64,000 nucleotides of DNA from Zygnema cylindricum. Taxonomy: Eukaryota; Streptophyta; Zygnematophyceae; Zygnematales; Zygnemataceae. The notes below the pieces were generated by a model. That model saw only the letters and a list, made by a program, of their open reading frames with translations, was not told where the DNA came from and did not search any database. Each line of letters opens with the position of its first letter. Position 1 is the first letter of the stretch. The position numbers and the translations under genes are program-made. The stretch covers positions 62,001-126,000 of the forward strand of contig JBBHKE010000755.1 of NCBI GenBank assembly GCA_037447655.1. The letters are read 5' to 3'. Shown here one piece after another: positions 11,155 to 21,678 of this stretch.

Positions 11155-11586
11155 AAGTCCTCAGAGTGGACAGCTTCCAAGAAGCCTCTAGGATAATCCT
11201 GACCCCTTTGTGTTTAAGCAAAAATAACTGCCACCCTGGCAGACAAAAACTCTAACCACCTTCACCCCTATGAAGGCAAGACTTCCCTTGAGTCGATAGC
11301 AAAAAGAATTTCTGAATTTGCTCCCCTGAGCAGTAAGTTATAGAGGGTCAAAGTTGACCTTTTGTACAGAAGCTCTCTGGGAAAGAGGGTCCTATCTTCT
11401 AATTTTTCTAAGTCTTATCTCTCTCAGAGACTCTATCTACTGATATACGGAACCAATCAGATTAGAGTTCCGTACGCAAAAGTACAGCTGCCGGTGTACT
11501 TTATGTACGGATATTGTACGACATGGCCTAAATGTCCACACGTGGAATATCCGGATTCGCTCCTTTAATCCTCGGAGATGCCGCGT
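11135..11586 (-). repeat. 5' LTR of B, inner part
   Basis: Matches 5736-6180 of the 3' LTR with few changes and stops exactly at the element C insertion after CCGCG (11582-11586). Confidence 0.9.
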
Positions 11587-11765
11587 GTTGATATTTGTGT
11601 ATTTTCTAGGTCTGTAATAGGATAGAAAAAGGGCAGAACACTGCCTCTAACTCCCCTCTCCAAGCCCCCACACTTGTTGTGGTCACTGAAGGATGGATAG
11701 GGAGCTAGAGCCATGGCTGCCTAAGCTCTCTAGAGAAGACAAGGGGTAAATTAGTAATACTTACC

Positions 11766-11856
11766 AAAAGGTATTTGACGGACCCAGGAATTGATCTTGG
11801 TACCTTCCGTTCGTCAATTCAACATTAACCGGTAACTTTATCCATTTAGACTAGAG
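11766..11856 (-). promoter_or_regulatory. Antisense tRNA-like Pol III module in 5' LTR C
   Basis: On the minus strand: D-arm-like region (complement 11828-11856), B box AGATCAATTCC (complement 11787-11797), then CTTTT (complement 11766-11770). Antisense to the element. Confidence 0.45.
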
Positions 11857-12390
11857 CTGGTATTACGACGTATGGGGTTTGATAATTATTTAGATAGTTA
11901 CACGTAGACTAGTTCATTTAACTGGAAATATATACGTATTGCATAGATACAGTTATGTATAGTACGCAGTACAGATTTATTAATTGAAACGGATACCGCG
12001 CATTTGGTTCGACCGCGAAACAAATACCGCGCGTCTATTTTCAACGGCTAGCAATATAGCCGGATTTAATCGGACGGCCACGATAGGCGCCGCGATCGCG
12101 GGATATGTACTTTTGGCGGTTTGCGGTCATCGCCACATAGGATGACACATGGCACGTCAACATTGGATTGCGGCGACACCGGAGATTACGGGAACAAATA
12201 GATATATGACATGTGTTGACATTTCAGCCATATCGTACGATTGTCGTACAAAAAAGTACACCGGCACCTGTACTTATCTGTACGGTACAGTGATGTGATT
12301 GGTGCCGTACGTCAGTAGATAGGGTCTTAGAGTGAGAATAGGACTTAGAATTTTTTGAGTAGCTAGTCGCCTCTCCCAGAGAGCACCCTG

Positions 12391-12397
12391 TATAAAT
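12391..12397 (+). promoter_or_regulatory. TATA box of element C LTR
   Basis: TATAAAT, repeated at 15554-15560 in the 3' LTR. The related LTRs of B, E and G have TACAAAA at this place. It probably sets the transcript start some 30 bp downstream. Confidence 0.55.
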
Positions 12398-12746
12398 GGC
12401 AAACTTTGGGCAGCCATAACAATCAATTTACTTGACCATTTACAGTGATTCTTTTTGTTGCGGACTCAGAGGAGTCCAGGCTACACAGGGGTGTAGTCGT
12501 TTAGAGTTTTTGTCTGCCAGGGTGGCTGTATTTCTAAGGGAAAGTCAAAGTGGGTGAATGTGTCCAAATCTCATATTCTAACTTTGCATTCTGTGGTGGA
12601 ACTGAGCACACAGAAAGTGTTATTTCACAGGGGTGAATCTATATTGGGGTTTTAACCGTCAAGGGGTCAATCATTTGGGTTTATATCAACTTGGAGTTGG
12701 CACTATCAAGATTAGCTTCTTTTGGATCTGTATACTCTGAGGGCCA

Positions 12747-13976
12747 ATGGAGGTCTCAGAGTTTCAGGTTATGGGCCCACCATCTAGGGTGCCTATGTTT
12801 GATGGAACAGGCTTCACGTATTGGGCGTTTACAATGGAGGGATTGCTTTTCGAGAAGCACTTATAGGGAATTGTTGCGGGACAAGTGAGATGTCCGCCAC
12901 CTAGCTTTGGAGGAGCTTACTACGGAGAATCATCTGAGACTGTCCAGAATATCATTCGGAGTTCAGATGCAATGGAAGGTGAAGGGAAAAACCTTTCCTT
13001 AGATGGGGAAATAAGGGAGAAGGAAAAAGGGACACCTATGGTGAGGGGAGCTAGGCTCTCAGTTATGGTACCACATGTAGGGATTAAAACAGAAGAAAAT
13101 GACAGGAAAATATGGGAATACAAAAACACTATAGCAAAACATCTCATACTTAGATATGTGTCTAAGTCGATAGCTATCACTCTTTTAAGTCTAACCAAGT
13201 CTTCAGAGATATGGGAAGCACTAACTCAGATTTATAACAGTGAAACTATTCAGAGGCAGCAATTAGTAAAACAAGAAATAGATGCCTACGTTTATAAAGG
13301 CGGAAGCATGATAGAGTTTTGTAATGATATTGCTGCGTTATATGTTGAGCTTACTAGTGCGTGATATGTAGAATATGAGGAGAGTAAGATTAATACACTA
13401 ATTATGAAACTCCCAGATGAGTACAAAAACATAATTTGTCGTATGCAGGCAATGGATGGCTCCTCATGGACTTGGAGCCTTACCATGGGGATAATTATTG
13501 TGGTGGAAAGCACTTTGGAGCTTCGTAGGGGAAAGGACAGGGTCAATGCATTTTCAGCTGGTGGTGATTGGCGGAAGCGTGATGAGAGGAATGGCGGTGA
13601 CGAGCGGAAGCGTGATGAGAAGAACGGTGGTGACGAGCGGAAGCGTGATGAGAGAAAGAAAGACAAAGGTAAACCTTATCGGAACTTTGGTGGAAAGAGA
13701 GGGAGAGGAAAAGGCACAAGATCTTTGAAAAAAGGGGTTTGCTTCTTTTGTAGGGAACCGGGTCATTATATGGAGGAATGCCCTTGTTTGGAAAAACTTA
13801 GAAGTTGGAATGTGGATGAGGAGGAAGAAGGGGAAGAGGAGAAAGAGGATGAAGATATTTTAGAGCTTCTCCGGATTAGTAGTATGGGGAAGAAAGAAAA
13901 GCACATAGTAATTGCACGAAGGCAACAGTGTGCTTTTGGAGGTATAAGGGAAGTAAAAGAGAGAGGAGGTACTTGA
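12747..13976 (+). pseudogene. copia gag (element C), two in-frame stops
   Basis: Gag frame starting at the LTR-internal ATG 12747 (MEVSEFQVMGPPSRVPMF). One TAG at 12864-12866 stands where element A has tryptophan (KHLWGIV), and one TGA near 13362; both are in frame, so only two point changes break a 410-codon gene. Downstream are YKGGSMIEFCND, KLPDEYKNIICRM, a repeated basic segment (DERKRDE units, 13577-13660), the zinc knuckle CFFCREPGHYMEEC and an acidic run. It terminates at 13976 before any protease motif. Compared with gag of B and G the length and order are conserved. Confidence 0.88.
12767..12779 (+). other. Primer-binding site of C, half-tRNA iMet type
   Basis: GGTTATGGGCCCA directly after the LTR end TTTCA; complementary to the iMet anticodon arm. 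Confidence 0.75.
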
Positions 13977-13995
13977 GGATGTCGAGGAGTGTAGA

Positions 13996-14739
13996 GTGTA
14001 TGACTTAGAAATGAGAAAGTCGGTTCTAGGATCCATTAGTGAAAACGGGAAAGGTAAAATTAATCAGGATAATTTTAAAGATAATAGGGAACCAGAAAAC
14101 TGGTCGGAAAGGGAGACTTCAACGGATTCCGAGGAAAGGGGAGAAGTGAAACTCGAAGAGGTTTCAAAGGATAGGGGAGAAGAGAAATATTTGATTAAAG
14201 GTTTAGGGGAGAAGAAATATTTATTGGGAATTAAATTAGAAAGTAATAGTGGAAAGAATTCCATGGGAGAGAGTGAGGGAAGTTCAGAAAATGGGGTAAT
14301 TATCATGGATAAAAATATGAGTACGAAAGATGTAGATCTTATGAGGAACTTAGTGGGGACTAGTGTTTTTTGGGAATATTTGGGGGTGGATGGATTTGAC
14401 ATCACTACTTGGTGTGACGTCACTTGTAAAGATGTGCCTGTAAAAGGGTTAGCATCTGGGTGTATGTTGCAGATTGGAGATGGGGCTGGCTGTTTGGATC
14501 GCAAGAGAGAAATCGGTTTGTGTGTGATGAGGTGGATAACATCTTTGCTCGGATTTATGAAAAGTGGGATGTTAAATAAAATGTGTGATGCAATTGTTAT
14601 TTCAGATCATTTAATGCACTGTGTTAAATACTTAAGTTTTATGAAAAGAAAAGGAAAAAGGAAAAAGAAAAAGAAAAAGAGGAGGGGGTGTTTGTCTACT
14701 TTTTTGTGGAAGTTGAAAGGGAAAAAGACTAGAAAATAA
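13996..14739 (+). CDS. Residual pol-derived ORF of element C (247 codons)
   Basis: An open frame with no stop over 744 bp, made of short collapsed pieces of pol in the original order. KKYLLGIKLE matches the RT segment AKYILGIQVE. GSSENGVIIMD matches GSEEEGVIVLD. FDITTWCDVTCKDVP matches TDITTWSDVSYGDAP. SGCMLQIGDGAGC matches SGYVLYVGDGACC. Pieces of the RNase H end (SLLGFMKSG, LSFMKRK) follow. The catalytic YVDD and most RNase H residues are missing, so no enzyme activity is expected. The C-terminus is strongly basic (runs of K and R). Whether it is translated is unknown; it may simply be open by chance after deletions, or be retained as an accessory peptide. Confidence 0.5.
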   Translation: MYDLEMRKSVLGSISENGKGKINQDNFKDNREPENWSERETSTDSEERGEVKLEEVSKDRGEEKYLIKGLGEKKYLLGIKLESNSGKNSMGESEGSSENGVIIMDKNMSTKDVDLMRNLVGTSVFWEYLGVDGFDITTWCDVTCKDVPVKGLASGCMLQIGDGAGCLDRKREIGLCVMRWITSLLGFMKSGMLNKMCDAIVISDHLMHCVKYLSFMKRKGKRKKKKKKRRGCLSTFLWKLKGKKTRK

Positions 14740-14746
14740 GGGGAGT

Positions 14747-15929
14747 GTTGATATTTGTGTATTTTTTAGGTCTGTAATAGGATAGAAAAAGGGCAGAGGC
14801 AGTCTGCCTCTAACTCCCCTCTCCAAGCCCCCACACTTGTTGTAGTCACTGAAGGCTGGATAGGGAGCTAGAGCCAAGGCTGCCTAAGCTCTCTAGAGAA
14901 GACAGGGGGTAAATTAGTAATACTTACCAAAAGGTATTTAACGGACCCAGGAATTGATCCTGGTACCTTCCGTTTGTCAATTCAACATTAACCGGTAACT
15001 TTATCCATTTAGACTAGAGCTGGTATTAGGACGTATGGGGTTTGATAATTATTTAGATAGTTACACGTAGACTAGTTTATTTAACTGGAAATATATACGT
15101 ATTGCATAGATACAGTTATGTATAGTACGGAGTACAGATTTATTAATTGAAAAGGATACCGCGCATTTGGTTCGACCGCGAAACAAATACCGCGCGTCTA
15201 TTTTCAACGGCTAGCAATATAGCCGGATTTAATCGGACGGCCACGATAGGCGCCGCGATCGCGGGATATGTACTTTTGGCGGTTTGCGGTCATCGCCACA
15301 TAGGATGACACATGGCACGTCAACATTGGATTGCGGCGACACCGGAGATTACGGGAACAAATAGATATATGACATGTGTTGACATTTCAGCCATATCGTA
15401 CGATTGTCGTACAAAAAAGTACACCGGCACCTGTACTTATCTGTACAGTACAGTGATGTGATTGGTGCCGTACGTCAGTAGATAGGGTCTTAGAGTGAGA
15501 ATAGGACTTAGAATTTTTTGAGTAGCTAGTCGCCTCTCCCAGAGAGCACCCTCTATAAATGGCAAACTTTGGGCAGCCATAACAATCAATTTACTTGACC
15601 ATTTACAGTGATTCTTTTTGCTGCGGACTCAGAGGAGTCCAGGCTACACAGGGGTGTAGTCGGTCAGAGTTTTTGTCTGCCAGGGTGGCTGTATTTCTAA
15701 GGGAAATTCAAAGTGGGTGAATGTGTCCAAATCTCATATTCTAACTTTGCATTCTGTGGTGGAACTGAGCACACAGAAAGTGTTATTTCACAAGGGTGAA
15801 TCTATATTGGGGTTTTGACTGTCAAGGGGTCAGTCATTTGGGTTTATATCAACTTGGACTCGGCACTATCTAGATTAGATTCTTTTGGATCTGCATACTC
15901 TGAGGGCCAATGGAGGTCTCACAGTTTCA
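14747..15929 (+). repeat. 3' LTR of element C
   Basis: 1183 bp. Differs from the 5' LTR by a handful of substitutions and a small indel near 14792. It carries the same TATA box, GTAC cluster and opposite-strand module. Confidence 0.92.
14929..15018 (-). promoter_or_regulatory. Antisense tRNA-like Pol III module in 3' LTR C
   Basis: B box here is the perfect GGATCAATTCC (complement 14950-14960), followed by CTTTT on the minus strand. Confidence 0.48.
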
Positions 15930-15934
15930 CCGCG

Positions 15935-16532
15935 CTCCAATGTTACATCGCCACGTGTCATCCGATGTGGCAATGCCCACAAACCGTTGAATTCTCCTTC
16001 CGCGATCTCGGCGCTGATTCCGGCCGTCCGATTAAACTCGCATTTGATCGTAGCCGTAATAAATACATGCGCGGCATTTGTTTCGCTTACGAAATCAATG
16101 CGCGGTATTTATTTCTTATCCGTACCGCAATTTGTACTTTTACACTACCATATCTATGTATCCTGTTAACAGTTATAGTTAAATGATTTATCCTACGTGT
16201 ACATGTTTAAATAATTATCGTACTATATACTACGTAACACTACTTCTAGACTTAACGGCTAAGGCTACTGGCTACCTACTCTTTGACGGCCGGCAGGTAC
16301 CAGGATCAAATCCTGTCGCCGGCACATATCTTTTAGTAATTAATCCCTAGATTAATATAAATTTCCCGTAAACCTGAGGATAGCCTAGGTAGCCATGGCT
16401 CTAGCTTCCTCTCCAATTTCTCAGTGACTGCGACAAGTTTGAGAGTTGGAGAGAGAAGTTAGAGGTAGACTGCCTCGGCTTCTTTATTTCTATTCAGACC
16501 TAGAAAATACTTAAAAACCATTAATTTCTACA
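15935..16532 (-). repeat. 5' LTR of B, outer part
   Basis: Continues the 3' LTR homology (from about 6184 to 6782) after element C and the second CCGCG (15930-15934), ending at TTTCTACA beside the ACCCA duplication. Confidence 0.9.
16247..16334 (+). promoter_or_regulatory. Antisense tRNA-like Pol III module in 5' LTR B
   Basis: Same as the 3' LTR copy: B box GGATCAAATCC at 16303-16313 and TTTT at 16331-16334. Confidence 0.5.
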
Positions 16533-17467
16533 ACCCACTTTCAACTAAGACCACTGCTACCCAAGAATAAAAATAGACAATCTGACTGCACCTCTGTGCA
16601 GTGTGGACTCCCTTGAGTCTGCAGAAAAAGGGATCACAGAAAACGCCCAATCAGACGATTAGTAATAAAGTGGCAAAGATGCCAAGATTTATAGAAGCTA
16701 TGTGGGAGAGAGGCCGCTACCTCTTAAATTCTCTAAGTCCTAAACCCCTCTCACAACCTTTATCTACTGAAGTACGAACCAATCAGAAGACTGTACAGTA
16801 CATAAAGGTACCATAGCTGATGTCCTTTTTGTATGACCTGTGTACGACGAGGTCATCGAGTGGACGTCTGTCTCATTCGGACTCGTCCTCATGCTCCTCG
16901 CGATTCTAGCTTCCCAATGCTATCTTTTCCAAGTCATGTCACGCGCGAAAACGGCCAAAGTGGCCATTTTGGGATCTCGGCAATGATATGTGCCGTCGGA
17001 TCGAAACCGGCTTCTAATACTAGCCGTTGAAAACAAATGTCCGGTACATTTGTTTCGTGCGGGTTCACGTTCGCACCATATTTTAACTAGTCTCTATATT
17101 CTTTATCCGTTATCCCGTTAATTGGATCAAAGTTCCCAAACACTGTTTAAATAGCATTCAATCCCTATGTAGTCTATCGAACTTGTTTGACATACCGGTT
17201 ACAGGTGACGGACATGCTTCGCTCAGCCGGTCGGAGGTTGAAGTCTTGCCGAACTCAACTTTTTTGTAGAGACTGACATAAGTCACTTTTTAGTTCTGCC
17301 TATGGAGCTGAGGCTGCCATGGCTCCACCACCCTCTCTTTCCCTTAATGACTAAAATAAGTATGGGGGGTAGAGGGAGGAGGTGGAGGCAGGTTGCCTAT
17401 GCTTTTTCTTTTTGCTTTTAATCTATCCAGATCTAGAAAATAACCCTTAAGTCTAGTGATTTTAACA
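16533..17467 (-). repeat. 3' LTR of D, main part (right of B)
   Basis: Begins with the duplicated ACCCA and runs to a TTAACA end (LTR start TGTTAA on the minus strand), preceded on the internal side by a purine tract. Total LTR is about 1 kb. It is more diverged from B, G and E than those are from each other, so it is older. Confidence 0.75.
17170..17265 (+). promoter_or_regulatory. Antisense tRNA-like Pol III module in LTR D
   Basis: CCGGTTACAGG D-arm-like string, B-box-like GGTTGAAGTCT at 17236-17246 and a run of six T at 17260-17265. Confidence 0.45.
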
Positions 17468-17659
17468 CTTCCTTTATTTTCTATTCTTATTTCAACTTCT
17501 CTTTTAATCCACACTTTTCTTTACAATATTTAAACTTAGGAGAGGGCACAAGTTTGGTCATAATATCAACCACCATTTCCCCATTAGCCATATACACAAG
17601 ATTCACAATTTGGTTTTCAACCTTTTCCCTCACAAAATTCAATCTTATGTCCATATGTT

Positions 17660-18736
17660 TGTTGTTTTTGAAAACTTACTTTCGTGCGTACGCGACCTTT
17701 TATACGCTTAAGACATTTCGTGCGTTTATTATTAACGTGGAGGTTTGAATGCATTCACGGATTGGGGGAGCCGGATAAAACTAAAGTGAAGTAAGGGAGT
17801 TATTGAGTGGCGTAACTACGCAGTAAGAAATGGACTGCGGATCGCGAAGCGATCCGATTTGAAATGTACGAAACATTAAAACATGCGCCGCCGGTACGAC
17901 GCGTCTATATTAGACAAATGAACTTTAAATATGACAACACAGCTGCTACGAAGTTGCGGTTATTTTTGGATATGTCCAGGTATGTGACAACGCAGCTGCG
18001 ACGAAGCTGACAACGCAGCTGCTGTTTATATGAATTAAGTCGGTGGACGAGATTCATACGAATATCACAAGTGACTAAGCAATTTGACGTTTCGGAGATG
18101 TCGGTGTAAATATTTAGTTGAACAGTGGTTTGTCCATTTGTTAATTAGTTTATTAGTATAGATTAATTCATTCTGACATACATCAAATTATTCGGGTATA
18201 CTCGTAGTAATTTAGGTAGGTGGTAGATAATGTACGGCTGGTATGCCTCCGTACATACATTAGTGAAATCTCTGAGTATAACTTGTAGGACTTAGATTAT
18301 TGTGATATCGCAGTCAAGTTTCTCAAAGCAATGGCAAAGTGTTTTCTATATCTTTGACCTGTTGGTGTGATCACTCTATTTGGTGCTTTCATGTGAAAAT
18401 TTGTGGAGTTATTATATGATATAGAATATATATGTTTGTGAAGTTTCATTGTAATCCAGTATCTGTGTAAGATTCTGTGAGCAGTCTAAATGGTTAGTTT
18501 GTGAAGCTGTCAACTGTTTTTGTGAAACTCTGGAGCTTATATCTTCTAGATGCCTTGGTGGATTTGGCTGTTACTTTGGGAAATTTCATTTTTTATAGTA
18601 TGCTCCATATTGGTGCAGTTTGAGGTGATTCTATTAACTTAAGAGTTATCTGTGCTGTCTGAAACACAACTGTTTTTGAGGTAGTCTGTGGGTGTTTGCG
18701 TGAGTAATCCATGGTTGAAATAGGCTATGGACAACA
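17660..18736. mobile_element. Solo LTR S1 inserted in RNase H of D
   Basis: 1077 bp, TGTTGT...ACAACA, inserted between codons of the D RNase H. Flanks ATGTT (17655-17659) and ATTTT (18737-18741) are an imperfect 5-bp duplication, and removing one copy plus the insert restores the reading of related elements. There is no internal region, so it is best read as a solo LTR left by LTR-LTR recombination. Some motifs (AAGTGACTAAGCA, TAAATATTT, AACAGT) resemble the LTR of element H, suggesting a related family. Confidence 0.7.
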
Positions 18737-20872
18737 ATTTTTAGCTTTGAAATGATATTTTGGATTGGCTGCAATTGCAATGGCAGCCTGATTATCAATA
18801 AAATCTTCATGCACTCCCATCTTCGTATACCCTAGTTCTTGCAACAAAGACTTGACCCACATTAACTCTTTCACAGCAGAACAAAAGGCCATGTACTCAG
18901 CCTCCAGAGTGGACTGAGAAACCACCTTTTGTTGCTTGCTACTCCAACAGCAAGCACCTTCTCCCACATACAACACATACCCAGAAATGCATCTTCTCAT
19001 AGGTGCATCCCCATAACTAGCATCACTCCAAGTAGTGATGTCAGTGTGCTCCCCTCCCAAATGCAACCATAGATCTCTAGTTCCCACCAGATATCTCATG
19101 ACTCTCTTGGGTGGTTCCGAATCTCTTTTCCTAGGATCATTAAGACTCTTACTGAGGACTTCAATTGATGCCGCTATGTCCGGCCTAGTACAGTTCATAA
19201 AGTAGATTATGCTTCCTACAACCTGCTTGTAAGGAATAGTCTTCATAAACTGTTTCTCTTCTAAACTCATCTAATCATATAAGATTATCGTTCCTCCTTT
19301 TATACTCTTATCACTTACTTTCTTCAAGTCCATGGGAGTGGTACAACTGTTTGCTTTTTCCATCAGGAATTTCTCAGGCATATTCTCCATAGCTTTTTTC
19401 TGAGTTAGTCTGATAATTTTTTCCCCCCTATCTCTTTCCATCTCAATTCCCAAAATGTATCTTGCCTCCCCTAAATCCTTCATGTCAAATCTGCTTCTAA
19501 GATCTTTCTTTAACATATTGATCTTTGCCGTAGAGTTACTTAACACATACAAATCATCATGATAAATTACAATGAAAATAATACCATTCTCATCCTAACC
19601 ATATAAATAGAATGGTCAGAACTCTCCGGATATATCCAAGAACGGTGACAAACTTGTCTAGTTTTTTATTCTATTGTCTGGGAACCTGCTTCTGTCCATA
19701 TAAGGATTTTATGAGTCTACAGTCTTTGCTCTCTTCTCTTTCCTCTACAAACCGTTGTGGTTGCCGCATGAAGATTTCTTCCTCTAGCTCACCATTGAGG
19801 AAGGCAATCTTAATATCCATCTCGTGTATTTCCATGTCTTCCATTGCCGCTAGACTGAGGAGAATCCTTACTGATGGGAATCGAACCACAGGAGCAAAAG
19901 TCTCCTCATAATACATCCCCTCCTTTTGGGTGACCCCTTTGCTACAAAACGAGCCTTATATCTTTCAATGGTATTATCTGGGTTCAAATTCTGTTTAAAT
20001 ACCCATTTGCACCCAATTAATTTTCTTTCCGGAGGACAGTCTACCAGTTCCGAAGTATTTGCTTCCATGATGGAAGTCATTTCATCATTTATGGCTCTAA
20101 CCCATCTGTCTTTCTCCGCACTGTTCATTGCCTCTAAGTATGACTGTGTATGACTGAGTATGACTGAGGCTCATCAGGGTGAGAGAGCTTAGTTACCTTG
20201 TGAGTGGTCTGTTTCTCCTGCAACCTTTGGCGGCTTCTTCGTCCTCCCTCAAAGTGTGAAGCTGGAATGGAGGGAAGTCTCGGGTTCCTCCTCATTGTCT
20301 TATCGGCTCCCCTATCCATGTAAGCAGGTTCTGGCTCCTCATTTATTGTCTCCTTGAAGTGCATAGGGATATGGGGAGATTTCGGTATATCTTCCCTATC
20401 TTGGATCTCCCCAGAATTTGCAATCACTTTTTCACTCATGTCCTTTTTTTTGGGAAGATCAAAGTCCTTCTCACTTCGGACTCAAAACTAATCCTTATCT
20501 TCTTGGTATATTTGAAGGGATCAAATGACTTCCCTTCACCCATGACAACTAGGTGATTTACCAGAATGATATCTTGTTTAGCTAAGTCATAGACTCTATA
20601 TCCCTTGACATCCTCATCATATCCCACAAAATATACAGGTTTCCTTTTTGCATCTAGTTTCCAGATTTTCCTATCCGTGTCAAGACTGTAGACTTGACTA
20701 CCGAATACTTTCAGGTGAGAAATATATCGTTTCCTTCCAACCCATCTCTCACGAGGTGTCATTTCTTTCACAGTTGACGTGAGGACTATATTCTTAATGT
20801 AGTTAGCATAGTTCATGGTTTTTGCGCAAAACCTTTTTCCTATCTTCTAGTCGGCCACTATACTACGTACAC

Positions 20873-21678
20873 TAGTGTTGGGTATCAGGTAATTTCATAT
20901 CGCGATAATTTCGATATTCGATATATCGAATATCGATCGAGCAAACTTCTTGATTTGTCGTATCGAGACCAACAAAAATTATCGCGATATATATTGCGAT
21001 ATATAGTATTTTTTAATATTTAATATTTTATATAATATGTTATTTTAGTGATGAAGACAAATTGTTTGATACGCGACGTAGGACGTGATTTTTGTTACGT
21101 GACTTGAAGGTACAGTAGACGCCGCAAAATGTAACCGACAAAAAACTAATAATTTCGTAATTCATATTATTAATTATTTAGTACGTAGAGATTTCACATA
21201 CAAAAATGTCACACTTATTAAGTCAAAGTATAATCTGAAATAAAAAATTGTAGTTTGTTCTTTTCATGCTTTCAGTCGGGAATACCTAACAATCTGCAGG
21301 CATTTTTGCAGGCATCTACCAAAATGCAAATTGGTAGCCATTACGGCTTATCCATTTCTAGCGACTAATATTATAGAAAGCTTACACTTTTAGTTTTCTC
21401 CATGGATTCCTAAGGAACGGGAGGAAGCATGGGAGGTGAAAAGGAAAATCACACTGAAATGCTTTTGAATATTTACTACCAGCTGCAGCAGCATTAGTTT
21501 TAGCAGCAATAGATAAAATAGTTATAATTTTTTGTTTTAAAAAGCCTCGATACATTGACGATACGATATATCAACGATATTTAGCTTTTCGATATATTGA
21601 AGCGATATATCGATTATCTAGTACCTAAAATTCAATATAAATCTAATATCGGCAAAGGTTCCTCGATACCCAACACTA
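20873..21678. mobile_element. Non-autonomous hAT-like DNA transposon (806 bp)
   Basis: Terminal inverted repeat TAGTGTTGGGTATC / GATACCCAACACTA, flanked by a perfect 8-bp duplication ACGTACAC (20865-20872 and 21679-21686). The 8-bp duplication and TAGTGTTGGG-type end are hAT hallmarks. The subterminal zones are full of short motifs such as ATATCG and TCGCGATA, plausible transposase-binding sites. No transposase frame is present. It interrupts the integrase of element D. Confidence 0.85.

Larger units (their letters stand above)
11587..12766 (+). repeat. 5' LTR of element C
   Basis: 1180 bp, TGTTGATATT...GAGTTTCA. It resembles the B/G LTRs in arrangement but is a distinct subfamily. It includes a TATA box, a cluster of GTAC palindromes at about 12235-12315 and the tRNA-like module on the opposite strand. 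Confidence 0.92.
11587..15929 (+). mobile_element. Non-autonomous copia element C, nested in B
   Basis: Plus-strand element of 4343 bp with LTRs 11587-12766 and 14747-15929 and an internal region of only 1980 bp. The target duplication CCGCG is perfect (11582-11586 and 15930-15934). LTRs are nearly identical, so it is the youngest insertion in this nest. Gag is present but interrupted. Most of pol is gone: integrase and RT cores are absent and only RT-end and RNase H scraps remain. It would need enzymes from a related copy to move. The polypurine tract AAGGGGAG precedes the 3' LTR. Confidence 0.92.
5736..16532 (-). mobile_element. Ty1/copia retrotransposon B, interrupted by element C
   Basis: Complete minus-strand copia element with both LTRs, flanked by a perfect 5-bp target duplication ACCCA (5731-5735 and 16533-16537). 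Removing element C and one CCGCG copy leaves about 6.45 kb with LTRs of 1047 and about 1050 bp that differ at few positions, so it is fairly recent. It was inserted into the 3' LTR of D. The gag-pol region is nearly complete but has several stops and frameshifts. Confidence 0.92.
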
